Numbered from the stretch's first letter, positions 1 to 9,050 are shown. The stretch: DNA of 64,000 nucleotides from Rhodovarius crocodyli (GCA_945901085.1 CAMDJV010000011.1:1-64000); one strand, 5' to 3'. Program-made: numbers and translations. The notes: generated by a model not told the origin, from the sequence alone.

Positions 1-1419
1 GTGGCGCATGGCCTGCCCACCCTGATCGCCAATTTTATGCTGCCGCAGCAAAATTCCATGGGAAGGCTGCTGGCGCAGAATGATGCCCGCAACCCCGTCT
101 GGTTCGTCGGCCGGCTCAATGCCGTCATTGCCGAGCGCGCCGCCACCCAGGCCAATACCTATGTCATGGATCTGGATGGCATCGCCGCCAGCATTGGCCG
201 CCGCCATATCCAGGACGACATCATCGCGATGAACAGCCACAATGTGTTCATCAGCGACTGGGATTTCCCGCATGACCAGAACCGGCTGCATCCGCCGGCC
301 TCGATCATGCAAATGCACGCCATCAAGACTGACGAATTCATCATGGCCGTCTGGAGCGAGGCGGCGGCCATGCTGCGAACCATCCGCCAGCAGGATGGGG
401 TAAAACTCGTCATCATCGACCTCGATGACACGCTCTGGCGCGGCGTGATTGCCGAGGAGGGGGTGGGCAACCCGGCGCTGATCGAGGGCTGGCCGCTGGG
501 CGTGATCGAGGCGCTGAGCATGCTCAAGCGGCGGGGCATTCTGCTGGCCATTGTCAGCCGCAATGATGAGGCGACGATCCGCAGGCTCTGGCCCGAGGTG
601 ATCGGTGACCGCCTGCCTTTGGAGGAATTCGCCGCCATCCAGATCAATTGGCAGCCTAAGCCGACCAATGTCGCTGCGGTGCTGCAGGCCTGCAATCTGC
701 TGGCGCGCAGTGCGGTTTTCATCGATGACAACCCGGTGGAACGTGCAGCGGTGCAGGCGGCGCATCCTGATATCCGGCTGCTGGGGCAGGATCTCTATTA
801 CCTCCGCCGCATCTTACTCTGGGCACCGGAATTGCAGGTGGCCGCCATCACCGAGGAGGCCGGGCGGCGCACGGCAATGATCCAGGCGCAGGGCAAGCGG
901 GAGGCAGCGCGGGCGCTCATGCCGCGCGAGGAATTTCTGGAGGGCTTGGGGGTGGTGATGACCCGCTTGCGCATCACCAGCACCGACCATCCGCGCTTTT
1001 CGCGCGCCTTCGAATTGTTAAATAAATCCAATCAATTCAATACGACCGGCCAGCGCTGGTCACCCGAGGCGATGCATGGCTTTCTGGCCGGCGGCGGGCG
1101 GATTGAGGCGTTTGAGGTGGCGGATCATTTCACCCAATATGGCCTGGTTGGCCTGGCGCTGATCGAGGGTGCGGCCATTGTGCAATATGTGATGAGCTGC
1201 CGGGTGCTGGGGCTGGAGGTGGAGGCCTGCGCGATGGCCTTGTTGGCGGCGGAGCTGGTCGCGCAATACGGCGCAGCGCGCGGGGTGATGGTGGCGACGG
1301 AGGCGAATATCCTCTGCCGCACGCTGTATGAAAAGGCGGGCTTTGTGGCCATGGATTGCCATTGGCTGGCGCGAGAGGGAATGCTCCGGCCAGCACCTGC
1401 GCATATTCGGCTGGGTTAG
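1..1419 (+). CDS. FkbH-like HAD-superfamily protein (probably 5'-truncated by window edge)
   Basis: FkbH-family proteins load glyceryl-type or other small acyl units onto acyl carrier proteins and combine a HAD phosphatase-type domain with an acyltransferase-like C-terminal domain. The HAD motif I DLDDTLW lies near residues 140-146 and is followed by FIDDNPVER near 240. The stretch LLNKSNQFNTTGQRW is typical of FkbH proteins, and the last 130 residues resemble a GNAT fold. The reading frame is open at base 1 and the family is usually about 550-650 residues, so the visible 472 residues probably lack the N-terminus. The GTG at base 1 should not be taken as the real start. The exact substrate cannot be told from the sequence, and biosynthetic partners would lie upstream of the window. 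Confidence 0.85.
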   Translation: MAHGLPTLIANFMLPQQNSMGRLLAQNDARNPVWFVGRLNAVIAERAATQANTYVMDLDGIAASIGRRHIQDDIIAMNSHNVFISDWDFPHDQNRLHPPASIMQMHAIKTDEFIMAVWSEAAAMLRTIRQQDGVKLVIIDLDDTLWRGVIAEEGVGNPALIEGWPLGVIEALSMLKRRGILLAIVSRNDEATIRRLWPEVIGDRLPLEEFAAIQINWQPKPTNVAAVLQACNLLARSAVFIDDNPVERAAVQAAHPDIRLLGQDLYYLRRILLWAPELQVAAITEEAGRRTAMIQAQGKREAARALMPREEFLEGLGVVMTRLRITSTDHPRFSRAFELLNKSNQFNTTGQRWSPEAMHGFLAGGGRIEAFEVADHFTQYGLVGLALIEGAAIVQYVMSCRVLGLEVEACAMALLAAELVAQYGAARGVMVATEANILCRTLYEKAGFVAMDCHWLAREGMLRPAPAHIRLG

Positions 1420-1629
1420 GCTGCAAACCCAATCCCTTCTCGCTTCTGCGCGCAGTTCAGAAAGGAACCGGCTGACGCCGATGGGTGTCGTGCCATCCTC
1501 GCAAGTGTTGTTGACACCTTCCGCCAAGGTGGCGGAGCCTGATAAGTCAGACAGGCTGCCTGGTCCATTATTCGGCTCGCCTCTGGCGCGGCCCATGCGA
1601 AAAACAGACCAGGATAAAAGGATAAAGTG

Positions 1630-2349
1630 ATGAAGGGTTGGCGCGCGCGGATCGGCTTCTTGGTGGCACCGGGCAATCCCACGGTCGAGCCGGAGATGCA
1701 GGCGCTTTGTCCTCCTGGTGCCTCACTGCATTTCACCCGCCTCAGCGCTTCAGGGCCGGCCGGCACCCATGCGGGCCAGGAGGCGCGCAACCTCAGCCAG
1801 GCGGCCAGCGTGCCGGAGGCGGTGAAGCTGCTGGCGATGCTCTCGCCGGCGGTGATCGTGCTGGCGCATACGGCCACAAGCTACACGCTGGGCCAGGCAC
1901 GCGAGGCGGCGCTGGTCGCGCAGATGGAGGCGCTCTCAGGCACGCGCTTCATCACCGCCTTCGGCAGCACGCTGGCAGCCCTGGCCGCGCTCGGCTCTAC
2001 GCGCATCGCCTATGGCACGCCCTATTCTGAAGCCACGACCTTGCAGGGCAAACAGCACCTGGAAGCGCATGGCATCACTGTGGTCAGCCATGGCACCTTG
2101 CCGAATGTTCGCAACATCTACGAGGAGAGTGCGGCGCGCGCCTATGCCCTCGCCCGCAGCGTGAACCACCCCGATGCGCAGGCGGTGTTTCTGAGCGGCA
2201 CCGGAATGCCAACCATCGGCGTGCTGCAGACGCTCGAGGATGATCTGGGCAAGCCCGTTATCTCGGCCGCCTCGGTGATGATGTGGCATGCCCTGCAAGT
2301 GGCTGGAATCCGGCATTCGCAGCCCGGTTATGGCCGCCTTTTCGCCTGA
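1630..2349 (+). CDS. Asp/Glu racemase-fold protein (maleate isomerase / arylmalonate decarboxylase-like), catalytic Cys missing
   Basis: The 239-residue protein aligns by eye with the maleate cis-trans isomerase/arylmalonate decarboxylase branch of the Asp/Glu racemase superfamily. It has the N-terminal GFLVAPGNPTVEPEM, a first active-site loop at VLAHTATSYTLG and a second at FLSGTGMPTIGVLQ followed by LGKPVISA. Family members use one or two cysteines in these loops. Here the equivalent positions appear to be occupied by other residues (HTAT in the first loop, SGTG in the second), and the only cysteine lies near the N-terminus in ALCPPGA. The enzyme class is therefore uncertain. An AAGG-type ribosome site supports ATG 1630 over the GTG three bases earlier. 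The gene stands alone between the FkbH gene and convergent corA. Confidence 0.7.
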   Translation: MKGWRARIGFLVAPGNPTVEPEMQALCPPGASLHFTRLSASGPAGTHAGQEARNLSQAASVPEAVKLLAMLSPAVIVLAHTATSYTLGQAREAALVAQMEALSGTRFITAFGSTLAALAALGSTRIAYGTPYSEATTLQGKQHLEAHGITVVSHGTLPNVRNIYEESAARAYALARSVNHPDAQAVFLSGTGMPTIGVLQTLEDDLGKPVISAASVMMWHALQVAGIRHSQPGYGRLFA

Positions 2350-2509
2350 AATACGCGGCCCTCTTCAATGCCGGGACCAAACATCTCAAATCAACAATGT
2401 ATCGAAGATGCAGGAAACTCATCGACATCTATCTCGACACTGCCGGGCAGCCCATGGGGCAGAGCCCATCGATCCCATTGTCGCTCGATGTTGGTTGTTC
2501 AGCAGCCTA

Positions 2510-3493
2510 CTACAACCAGCCCTTCTGCTTGAAATACAGCACCGGCAGCACCCCTGTGCAGATCATCAGCCCAATCGCCAGCGGATAGCCAATCATCCAT
2601 TCCAGCTCGGGCATATGCTGGAAATTCATGCCATAGACACTGGCGATCAGCGTGGGCGGCATCAACGCCACCGAGACCACCGTGAAGGTCTTGATAATGC
2701 CATTCTGCTCGACATTGATGATGCCCAGCACCGCATCAAGCAGGAAGGTCGCGCGCGAATTGAGGAAATTCGCGTGTTCCACCAGCGAGCGCACATCGCG
2801 CACCAAGGTCTTGATCGTGCCCTGGTTCTCCTTGCGGATGGCGATGCTCTTCTCGGCACCAACAAAGGTGAGAATGCGGTTGAGGCCGAGCAGCGTCTCC
2901 GAGGCGCGGGTCGTCACCTCCCCCACCTGACCGAGCGTGATCAGCACATCCTTCAGCGCAGCACTGCGCTGATTGACCTTCATGTCACCGCGCGCAGCCT
3001 GAAAGGATTTCGTGCTGGCACGGTCCATATCGCCGCCGATGCGCTCCAAAATATCGGCCAGCCGGTCCACGATCTGCTCGAAGAGATGCAGCATCACACC
3101 ATCGGGGCTGTGCAGCATCATCGGCGCCTTCTGGCAGCGCGCGGCGAAGGTGGGGAAGGCCTTGGGCGTGGCATAGCGCACGGTGATCAAGGTGGTATTG
3201 GTCAGCACGAAAGTGATGGCGGTGGAGCCGAATTCGCCCACATCCATGCCATAGAGAAAATTCGCGGTGAGGAAGAGGTCATCCCCTTCCTTATAAAGCC
3301 GCGAGGAGCTTTCGATCTCCTGCATTTCCTCACGCGTGGGCACCTCAACCCGCAGGGCGGTCTGCACCGCATGTTCCTCGGCCATGGTCGGGTGCAGCAG
3401 GTCGATCCAGACGGCAGCGCGCAGCTCCGCCTCCGTGGGCAGGCCCTCGCGCAGCACCATGTGCCCGTTTTCAATACTATAGGCCTGGATCAT
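2510..3493 (-). CDS. corA: CorA family divalent cation transporter
   Basis: CorA forms pentameric inner-membrane channels for Mg2+, and also Co2+ and Ni2+. The 327-residue protein has the expected long soluble N-terminal domain and two C-terminal transmembrane helices. The signature YGMN motif falls near residues 287-290 at the end of TM1, followed by the periplasmic loop FQHMPELEW and TM2 (IGYPLAIGLMICTGVLPVLY). The length is normal for the family. ATG 3493 has a GGAG sequence about 8 bases upstream on the minus strand. The gene lies 53 bp downstream of mtnC on the same strand and could be read with it, though nothing links the functions. Confidence 0.95.
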   Translation of the reverse strand: MIQAYSIENGHMVLREGLPTEAELRAAVWIDLLHPTMAEEHAVQTALRVEVPTREEMQEIESSSRLYKEGDDLFLTANFLYGMDVGEFGSTAITFVLTNTTLITVRYATPKAFPTFAARCQKAPMMLHSPDGVMLHLFEQIVDRLADILERIGGDMDRASTKSFQAARGDMKVNQRSAALKDVLITLGQVGEVTTRASETLLGLNRILTFVGAEKSIAIRKENQGTIKTLVRDVRSLVEHANFLNSRATFLLDAVLGIINVEQNGIIKTFTVVSVALMPPTLIASVYGMNFQHMPELEWMIGYPLAIGLMICTGVLPVLYFKQKGWL

Positions 3494-3546
3494 CTGGCAG
3501 CTCCGCGCGGCAGCAGAGCGCTTCTAGACCGGGTTGCGCCGCAATG

Positions 3547-4242
3547 TCACCCAGCCGGCGGTTGCATTGCGAAGTCACGCGCCACCGCGGCAAAGTCGCG
3601 CGCCTGGCGATGGCGCGGGCTGGGCTGCGTGCCATCCTCGGGCCGCACCAATTGGCAGCAGGCCATCCCGGCCGCGGCTGCGGCATCCAACTCCTCGGCC
3701 ACATCGGAGAGGAAGAGAATATCCCCCGGCGGCAAGGCGAGGGCGCTGGCAATGGCGGCATAACTCGCCACCTCGCGCTTCGTTCCCATGCGGGTGTCGA
3801 AAAACCCTTCGAAGAGCGGCGCCAGATCGCCCGCCTCGGAAAAGCCGAAAAGCAGGCGCTGCGCCTCCTCGCTGCCCGAGGAATAGACGGCAAGCCGCGT
3901 GCCGGCCGCATGCCAGGCCCGCAGGGCCGGCGCCACATCGGGCCACAGATGCCCACGCAGCCTGCCATCGGCATAGCCCTGGCGCCACATGATGCCCTGC
4001 AACGCCTTGAGCGGCGTGACCTTGGCATCCACTGCCATCCAGCCCCGCAGCGTGTCCAATGGCGGCTGGCCCGGTGCGGCGGCGCGCACATCATCAAGCA
4101 CCGCCGCCACCTCCGCCACGCCCTGATGCAGGGCGATGAATTCCTCTAGCGCCTGGGCAATGAAGGGAAACAGCGTGCGATGGACAAAGGCAATCGCCGT
4201 CGTGGTGCCCTCGATATCGGTGAGGACCAGCCGAGGCGCCAT
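3547..4242 (-). CDS. mtnC: Acireductone synthase (enolase-phosphatase E1)
   Basis: MtnC converts 2,3-diketo-5-methylthiopentyl-1-phosphate to the acireductone in the methionine salvage pathway, in two steps (enolization, then dephosphorylation). The N-terminal LVLTDIEGTTT is the characteristic HAD motif I of this family, and DILFLSDVAEELDAA near the C-terminus is the distal HAD aspartate motif. At 231 residues it has the normal length. ATG 4242 overlaps the mtnD stop codon as TGATG; a GTG three bases upstream is an alternative start. The overlap indicates translational coupling with mtnD and mtnB. Confidence 0.95.
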   Translation of the reverse strand: MAPRLVLTDIEGTTTAIAFVHRTLFPFIAQALEEFIALHQGVAEVAAVLDDVRAAAPGQPPLDTLRGWMAVDAKVTPLKALQGIMWRQGYADGRLRGHLWPDVAPALRAWHAAGTRLAVYSSGSEEAQRLLFGFSEAGDLAPLFEGFFDTRMGTKREVASYAAIASALALPPGDILFLSDVAEELDAAAAAGMACCQLVRPEDGTQPSPRHRQARDFAAVARDFAMQPPAG

Positions 4243-4781
4243 CACGCCGTGATCGCGGGGAAGCGCTCGGCGAGGTCAGAGCCGGTGTAATGCGGCGTCC
4301 AGCCCGTGGTGTCGGTGAAAACCCGCAGCACGGTGAAGTTGGGCTCGGTGCCCGCATCGAACCAGTGGGTGGCATTGGCCGGCACTGAGATCAGATCGCC
4401 CGCGGTGCAATGGGCATCATATATCCGCCCACCAATATGGAGGACGAAATTGCCCGCACCCTCATGGAAGAAGCGCACCTCATCCTCGGTATGGGTATGC
4501 TCACTCAGAAATTTCTGCCGCATCGCATCCTTCATCGGGTGCGAAGGGTCGAGCTTGATGACATCGGCGGTGCCCGCACCGGTCTCGCCCATGAAACTGT
4601 CGAGCCGCGGCCTGTAGGCAGCCATCACGGTATCGGCATCAGCGCCCGCGGGCAGGGGTGTCACCCCCCAGCGCTCGAAGCGCACGCCAATGCCGCCCAG
4701 CACCTGGGCAATCTGGGCTGCATCATCGGTGCGCAGTTCTTCAGCGCCAGTCGTGGCGTGGCGGACGGTCAACAGGCTCAT
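4242..4781 (-). CDS. mtnD: Acireductone dioxygenase (ARD)
   Basis: MtnD is a cupin metalloenzyme that oxidises acireductone. The Fe form gives the methionine precursor 2-keto-4-methylthiobutyrate. The metal-binding cupin motif is visible as HTHTEDEVRFFHEG, with a later His in PANATHWFDAG. The protein is 179 residues, normal for the family. The frame is open upstream, but the conserved N-terminus begins at ATG 4781 (MSLLTVRH), which overlaps the end of mtnB by four bases (ATGA). The metal form, Fe or Ni, cannot be read from the sequence. Confidence 0.95.
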   Translation of the reverse strand: MSLLTVRHATTGAEELRTDDAAQIAQVLGGIGVRFERWGVTPLPAGADADTVMAAYRPRLDSFMGETGAGTADVIKLDPSHPMKDAMRQKFLSEHTHTEDEVRFFHEGAGNFVLHIGGRIYDAHCTAGDLISVPANATHWFDAGTEPNFTVLRVFTDTTGWTPHYTGSDLAERFPAITA

Positions 4782-5419
4782 CGCAGCCTCCTTTGTTCCA
4801 ATTCGCATTGCAGCATGAATTCCAGGGCCTCCAGCCGCAGCATCGCCTGCGGCATGTCCCGGCCCCAAACATAAATGCCATGGCCGCGGATGAGGTAGCC
4901 CGGCAGCGGCGATGCCTGCCCTGCCCAAAGCGCATCCAGGCCGCGCTGCATCCGGGCAATATCCTGGTCATTATCAATGACCGGCAAGGCGATGCTGGCC
5001 GCATGGCTGGGCAGGCCGGGAAAGGCCTTCAGCAATTCATAGCCCGAGAGCATGAGGTTCGGCCCCGCCAGGCGCGAGAGCACGGTGCAGGGCACGGAAT
5101 GACCATGCAGCGCCGCCCCGGCATCGGCAAAGCGCTGATAAATACCGCAATGCAGCCCGGTTTCAGCCGAGGGGCGGGCATTGCTCTCCTCAGGCCGGCC
5201 ATCGCCATCCACCACCATCAGGCTCTCGGCAGTGAGAAACCCCTTGTGGAAACCCGATCGCGTGATGGCAATGCGCCCAGCCTCGAGGCGCATGGAAAAA
5301 TTGCCGGCGGTGGCTGGAACCCAGCCCCGGCTATCCATCCGCCGCCCAGCCTCGATAATCGCCGCCGCGACATCACCCGGGATGGACCCAAGGTGGGGGC
5401 CCGCGGCCGCCACGCCCAT
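4778..5419 (-). CDS. mtnB: Methylthioribulose-1-phosphate dehydratase
   Basis: MtnB dehydrates methylthioribulose-1-phosphate in methionine salvage and belongs to the class II aldolase/adducin family. The motif GWVPATAGNFSMRL near residues 31-44 is the phosphate-binding region. The zinc ligands are visible in LHGHSVPC and in the later RGHGIYVWG. The length of 213 residues is typical. It is the first mtn gene of the cluster and starts 7 bp after the tatA stop codon, so tatA, mtnB, mtnD and mtnC look like one transcription unit. The upstream enzymes of the pathway (MtnA, MtnK or MtnP) are not in the window. Confidence 0.93.
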   Translation of the reverse strand: MGVAAAGPHLGSIPGDVAAAIIEAGRRMDSRGWVPATAGNFSMRLEAGRIAITRSGFHKGFLTAESLMVVDGDGRPEESNARPSAETGLHCGIYQRFADAGAALHGHSVPCTVLSRLAGPNLMLSGYELLKAFPGLPSHAASIALPVIDNDQDIARMQRGLDALWAGQASPLPGYLIRGHGIYVWGRDMPQAMLRLEALEFMLQCELEQRRLR

Positions 5420-5426
5420 GGCGGCC

Positions 5427-5690
5427 TCAGGCGGCCGGGCGGGTGGTGCCGGCCGGCTGCGCGGCGGTGGTGGCCGCTGCCTGCGGGCCCTGGATCGAAC
5501 CCGTACCGGCCGCCGGCGGCGCCGCCTCCGCCGTCATCGCGGCGTCCTTCTCATCTTCCTTGATGTTCGCCTTGAAGGACTTGATGCCCTTCGCCAGGTC
5601 GCCCATCAGGCCGCTGATCTTGTTGCCGCCGAAAAGCAGCAAAACAACCAGCAGCACAACCAACCAATGCCAGATGCTGAACGAACCCAT
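5427..5690 (-). CDS. tatA: Sec-independent protein translocase subunit TatA/TatE
   Basis: TatA oligomers make the pore that passes folded proteins across the inner membrane. The 87-residue protein has a short N-terminal transmembrane helix ([16 protein letters not shown]), the diagnostic [16 protein letters not shown] hinge and amphipathic helix, and a low-complexity Ala/Pro/Thr tail. ATG 5690 has a GAGG ribosome site about 7 bases upstream. tatB and tatC are not adjacent. Instead the gene is followed at once by mtnB, an arrangement with no obvious functional logic. Confidence 0.92.
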   Translation of the reverse strand: MGSFSIWHWLVVLLVVLLLFGGNKISGLMGDLAKGIKSFKANIKEDEKDAAMTAEAAPPAAGTGSIQGPQAAATTAAQPAGTTRPAA

Positions 5691-5900
5691 GGCGGAGCCT
5701 CGACCTTGAATGTTGATGCGCCCGGCAAGCGGCCGGCCGATGCCCCCAGGGGAGTCCCAGAAGCGGATCCCCGGAACCTAGTGCGCCGCCCCCCCGATCG
5801 GAAGCCCCAAGCTGCGGAACGGCGAAAAGAAAGCCGTGCTGATCCAATATTTCTTCACGTGATGTATTCCAGGGCCCGCTTTCAACGCTCCGCCACCGCC

Positions 5901-6434
5901 TCACCCCGCAGCCAGGCGCGGCGAAATAAACCCATGCGCGGCAAAAACCGTATGGCCATAATCCTGAATGGGCGGATACCAGACCCGCACCGCCGTCCAG
6001 TCATTGCCTGCAGAGACATCGATCACCGGCTGGTCCTCAGCGATCCGCCCACGGCCCTGGCCGCCAGCCTCGGCCCAATTGGCATGATCAACCCTGATTT
6101 CGCGCGCTGCCACCTGCCGCCGCACCACTGAGAGATGGCCCTGCGGCAGGCGCCGGGTGCGGCCCATTACCAGCACATGCCCCGCGGCCGGGCGGCGGCC
6201 ACGCTGGTAGCGCCCAAGCGCCGCATCCCACCATTGCCAGGCATCGCCGCGCAATTCGATGCCGGTGCGCGCGCGGGCAAAGGGCACGCAGGAGATGCTG
6301 CCCGCACCCTGATAGCCTGCCACACCCGCCACCGGTGGCGTGCGCGCAGGCCCGCTGCCGCCGCAGCCCGCGAGCATCGACGCCATCACCAAACCCATGG
6401 GCAACAAGGCCCTTCGGGTCACATCCTCCGCCAT
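5901..6434 (-). CDS. CHAP-domain putative lipoprotein (cell-wall amidase/endopeptidase-like)
   Basis: CHAP domains are Cys-His hydrolases that usually cleave peptidoglycan cross-bridges or amide bonds. Starting at ATG 6434 the protein is 177 residues with a lipoprotein signal ending in the lipobox LAGC near residue 24. The catalytic Cys fits ISCVPFARA, and the His-Asn pair fits VDHANWAE. The WQWWDAA segment between them is also typical of CHAP proteins. A longer reading from 6485 is possible but would bury the signal peptide. The gene lies 74 bp downstream of the hybrid kinase gene on the same strand. It is probably anchored in the envelope; its substrate is not known. Confidence 0.8.
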   Translation of the reverse strand: MAEDVTRRALLPMGLVMASMLAGCGGSGPARTPPVAGVAGYQGAGSISCVPFARARTGIELRGDAWQWWDAALGRYQRGRRPAAGHVLVMGRTRRLPQGHLSVVRRQVAAREIRVDHANWAEAGGQGRGRIAEDQPVIDVSAGNDWTAVRVWYPPIQDYGHTVFAAHGFISPRLAAG

Positions 6435-6508
6435 GCATATCCCCCATGCAGGCCCATCAAGCCGCCACCTCCCCCGAGGTGACACTCATTCCTAGCACAA
6501 AACCGCGA

Positions 6509-8677
6509 TCACACATCCAGATTTTGCGACGCCATCAGCGCGCTGATCCGATCATTGAGCACTTCAGGTGGCAAAGGCTTGCGCAGCAGCGCGATGGGGC
6601 CGGATTTGGCGGCGCTCTCCATCATATCCTCCGCCTGGGCCAAGAAGCCGGTCAAGAGCAGCGCGGGCAGGCCCGGGCGCAGCCGCCACGCCTCCCTAAT
6701 CAGCGTCAGCCCATCTATCCCGGGCATCGACAGATCAGTCACCAGCAATTCGATGGCAGGATCGGCCGCCAGCGCACCCAGCGCCTGCAGCCCACCGCCC
6801 GCCTCCACCACCACATGGCCACGCTCCCGCAGCCCCTCTGCCAGAATGGCCAGCACCTCCGGCTCGTCATCAACCAGCATGAGGCGGCAGGCCCGCGCAC
6901 TGGCCGGGCCACGCGCGGCAAGGTCGGGCTGTGCCGGGCTCAAAGCCTGGGCCTGCGGCAGCCATAGGCTCACCCGCGTGCCCTGCCCCGGCAGGCTGCT
7001 GATATCCAGCATACCCCCCGATTGCTCACAAAAACCCTGCACCATCGCCAGGCCCAACCCGGTGCCATGGCCCTTTGCCTTGGTGGTGAAAAACGGCTCG
7101 GTGGCCCGGCGCAAGGTCTCAGCATCCATCCCACAGCCGGTATCGCCCACCGAGAGCCGCACATAACCGCCCGGCCGCGGCCCCATAGCACCCTCCGCCG
7201 GCACGACCTCCCCCGCCGCCGCAATATCCAGCCTGCCGCCCAGCGGCTGCATCGCGTCGCGGGCATTGACGGCCAGATTAACCATCACTGTCTCCAACTG
7301 TGCTCGGTCAGCCAGCAGCGGCGGTATATTGGCCTCGATGGTCAGCCCCACATGCACCGACGCACCCAAGGTATGGGCCAGAACATCCCGCAGCCCCTCC
7401 AGCAGCGGCTGCACGGGCAGCGATTCGGCCTGCAAATTGTCGCGCCGGGCGAAGGCGAGCAGCCGACGGGTGACGGCCCCGCCGCGCTCTGCCGCCTCGC
7501 CCACACGCTGCGCCAAGTGGCGCATGTCAGGGTCATCGCTGCGCTTGCCGATCAAACGCGCGCCGCCCAGCACGGCCTGCAGCACATTATTGATGTCATG
7601 CGCCACCCCGCCGGCCAATTGCCCCAAGGCCTCCATGCGCTGGCCATGGGAAATATTGCTCATGGTGGCCAATCGCTCCTCCCGCGCCCTGTCCAGCGCC
7701 GCCCGGTCGCGCGCGCGCGCGATGAAGAGCAAACCCACCATCAGCAAAGCGAAGGTCAATACCGAAATCACCCCCGCCGCCAGAAAGGCCGCACCACGCA
7801 GCCCCTCCCATGTCGCCATTTTATGCGGCGCATCCAGCACCACCACCGCCTCCAACGGGGCGTCCCGCAGCACGCGGCGGCCCATCATCGGGCCCGTCCC
7901 GGCATAGGGCTGGGCAGGCGTGAGCCCGCCCGCGCTGCCGGTATGAAGCGTCGCCAGGGCAGGATGCGCGGCCGCAAGCCTCTCGCCCAACCCAACCGCC
8001 GCCGCCGCCGCGCTGGCCAATACCGTGCCATCACGCCCCAGCAGAAAGGCCGCCGTCTTCGGACCAACCGCCATATCGCTGATCCACAAGGAGATCGTCA
8101 TCACATCGAGCGAGGCCAGGCCAGTAGCGATGACCTCGCCATTATCGCCGCGCAAACTGCGGGAGAAGACCAGCACCGGCGGTGCATCCGCCGCCGTTTG
8201 CAGCGGCCCAGCAATGAAGAGCCCTGGCTGGCCCGCCTCCGGCCCGCCAAAATACGCGCTCTCGCCGACAAGCCCGGGCGGCATGACACTGCCCGGGTCA
8301 GCGCTCCAAAGCAGCCGGCCATCGAGATCAGCCAAGGCAAGATGGCTGAAGCCAATTTGCCGGCTGCGCAAATGGGCCTCAACCGGGCTCAGCCCCGGCG
8401 TCACCCGCCCCTCCAGCGCCAAGTTGCGCTGGCGATGGGCCATCAGGTCGAAAACGCCCTCAACCTGGTCAATCAGCCGCAACAGGCGCTGCTCCACCGC
8501 CGCCGCAGCCAGATCGGCCTCCAACAGGGACCTCGAGACGGCCTCTTGCTCCTTGAAGCGTACCCAGGCGATGGTGGCATGCCAGATCGCACCAGCCACC
8601 CCAAGGGACACGGCCAAGCCCAGTACCAACAATGCTAGGCGGCGTGTCTTCTGCGTCACCGCGAATTCATGCCACAC
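6509..8677 (-). CDS. Hybrid sensor histidine kinase with C-terminal receiver domain
   Basis: The 722-residue protein has a transmembrane helix near residues 8-30, a periplasmic sensor of about 260 residues that resembles a Cache-type domain, and a second helix near 292-318. A HisKA domain carries the phospho-acceptor motif GGVAHDINN (His near 360). The ATPase domain shows NLAVNARDAM, GDTGCGMD and GTGLGLAMV. A receiver domain follows with acidic pair DDEP, phospho-Asp in VTDLSMPG (near 648) and RKPLPP. I place the start at GTG 8677, which has GGAGA six bases upstream. The open frame extends to 8944, but that would run over the divergent small gene at 8756. No separate response regulator is adjacent. 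Confidence 0.88.
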   Translation of the reverse strand: MWHEFAVTQKTRRLALLVLGLAVSLGVAGAIWHATIAWVRFKEQEAVSRSLLEADLAAAAVEQRLLRLIDQVEGVFDLMAHRQRNLALEGRVTPGLSPVEAHLRSRQIGFSHLALADLDGRLLWSADPGSVMPPGLVGESAYFGGPEAGQPGLFIAGPLQTAADAPPVLVFSRSLRGDNGEVIATGLASLDVMTISLWISDMAVGPKTAAFLLGRDGTVLASAAAAAVGLGERLAAAHPALATLHTGSAGGLTPAQPYAGTGPMMGRRVLRDAPLEAVVVLDAPHKMATWEGLRGAAFLAAGVISVLTFALLMVGLLFIARARDRAALDRAREERLATMSNISHGQRMEALGQLAGGVAHDINNVLQAVLGGARLIGKRSDDPDMRHLAQRVGEAAERGGAVTRRLLAFARRDNLQAESLPVQPLLEGLRDVLAHTLGASVHVGLTIEANIPPLLADRAQLETVMVNLAVNARDAMQPLGGRLDIAAAGEVVPAEGAMGPRPGGYVRLSVGDTGCGMDAETLRRATEPFFTTKAKGHGTGLGLAMVQGFCEQSGGMLDISSLPGQGTRVSLWLPQAQALSPAQPDLAARGPASARACRLMLVDDEPEVLAILAEGLRERGHVVVEAGGGLQALGALAADPAIELLVTDLSMPGIDGLTLIREAWRLRPGLPALLLTGFLAQAEDMMESAAKSGPIALLRKPLPPEVLNDRISALMASQNLDV

Positions 8678-8755
8678 ATAACATCTCCATGGCCAGTAGC
8701 TCTGCCTGAGATGGCCGATGTAGCATCGCCGCGCTGAACATGTCATAAGACCGTC

Positions 8756-8995
8756 ATGCCAGAAGATGTCGACCCCGATGATCATTTCGTCACCGATGAT
8801 GCCTATGCGGCAGGCCGGCGCGCCTTTGCCGAGGGGCAATCCGTCTTGGCAAACCCCATGGCGCATACCGGCGATTGGGGAAAAGCCTGGTTTTCCGGCT
8901 GGCTGGACGCGCTCGCCGATGCGGTGACAGGGCAAGACCGACAACCCGCCGCCTTCCGCCTGCTGCTCCGCAAGGACCGCGCCGAGCCATTCTGA
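8756..8995 (+). CDS. Small RMF/CrpP-like protein
   Basis: This 79-residue protein has the pattern of the ribosome modulation factor/CrpP fold: AYAAGRRAFAEGQ, then NPM, then WGKAWFSGWLDA. RMF dimerises ribosomes in stationary phase. CrpP-like relatives are small proteins of debated function, once proposed to modify fluoroquinolones. The acidic N-terminus (MPEDVDPDDH) differs from the basic Enterobacterial RMF. The gene is divergent from the hybrid kinase, with about 80 bp between the starts, and ends just before dispersed repeat B1. Assignment rests on the spacing of Gly, Asn-Pro and Trp residues, so function is uncertain. Confidence 0.7.
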   Translation: MPEDVDPDDHFVTDDAYAAGRRAFAEGQSVLANPMAHTGDWGKAWFSGWLDALADAVTGQDRQPAAFRLLLRKDRAEPF

Positions 8996-9050
8996 GCCGC
9001 TTTACCGGTCAGCAGGCTGCGGAACAACGAATAGCGAGGTAGGGCAGAAT

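Noticed and set aside
8678-8944. N-terminal extension of the hybrid kinase to 811 residues
   Set aside because: It would overlap the divergent RMF/CrpP-like gene, and GTG 8677 has a good ribosome site and places the first membrane helix at the N-terminus.
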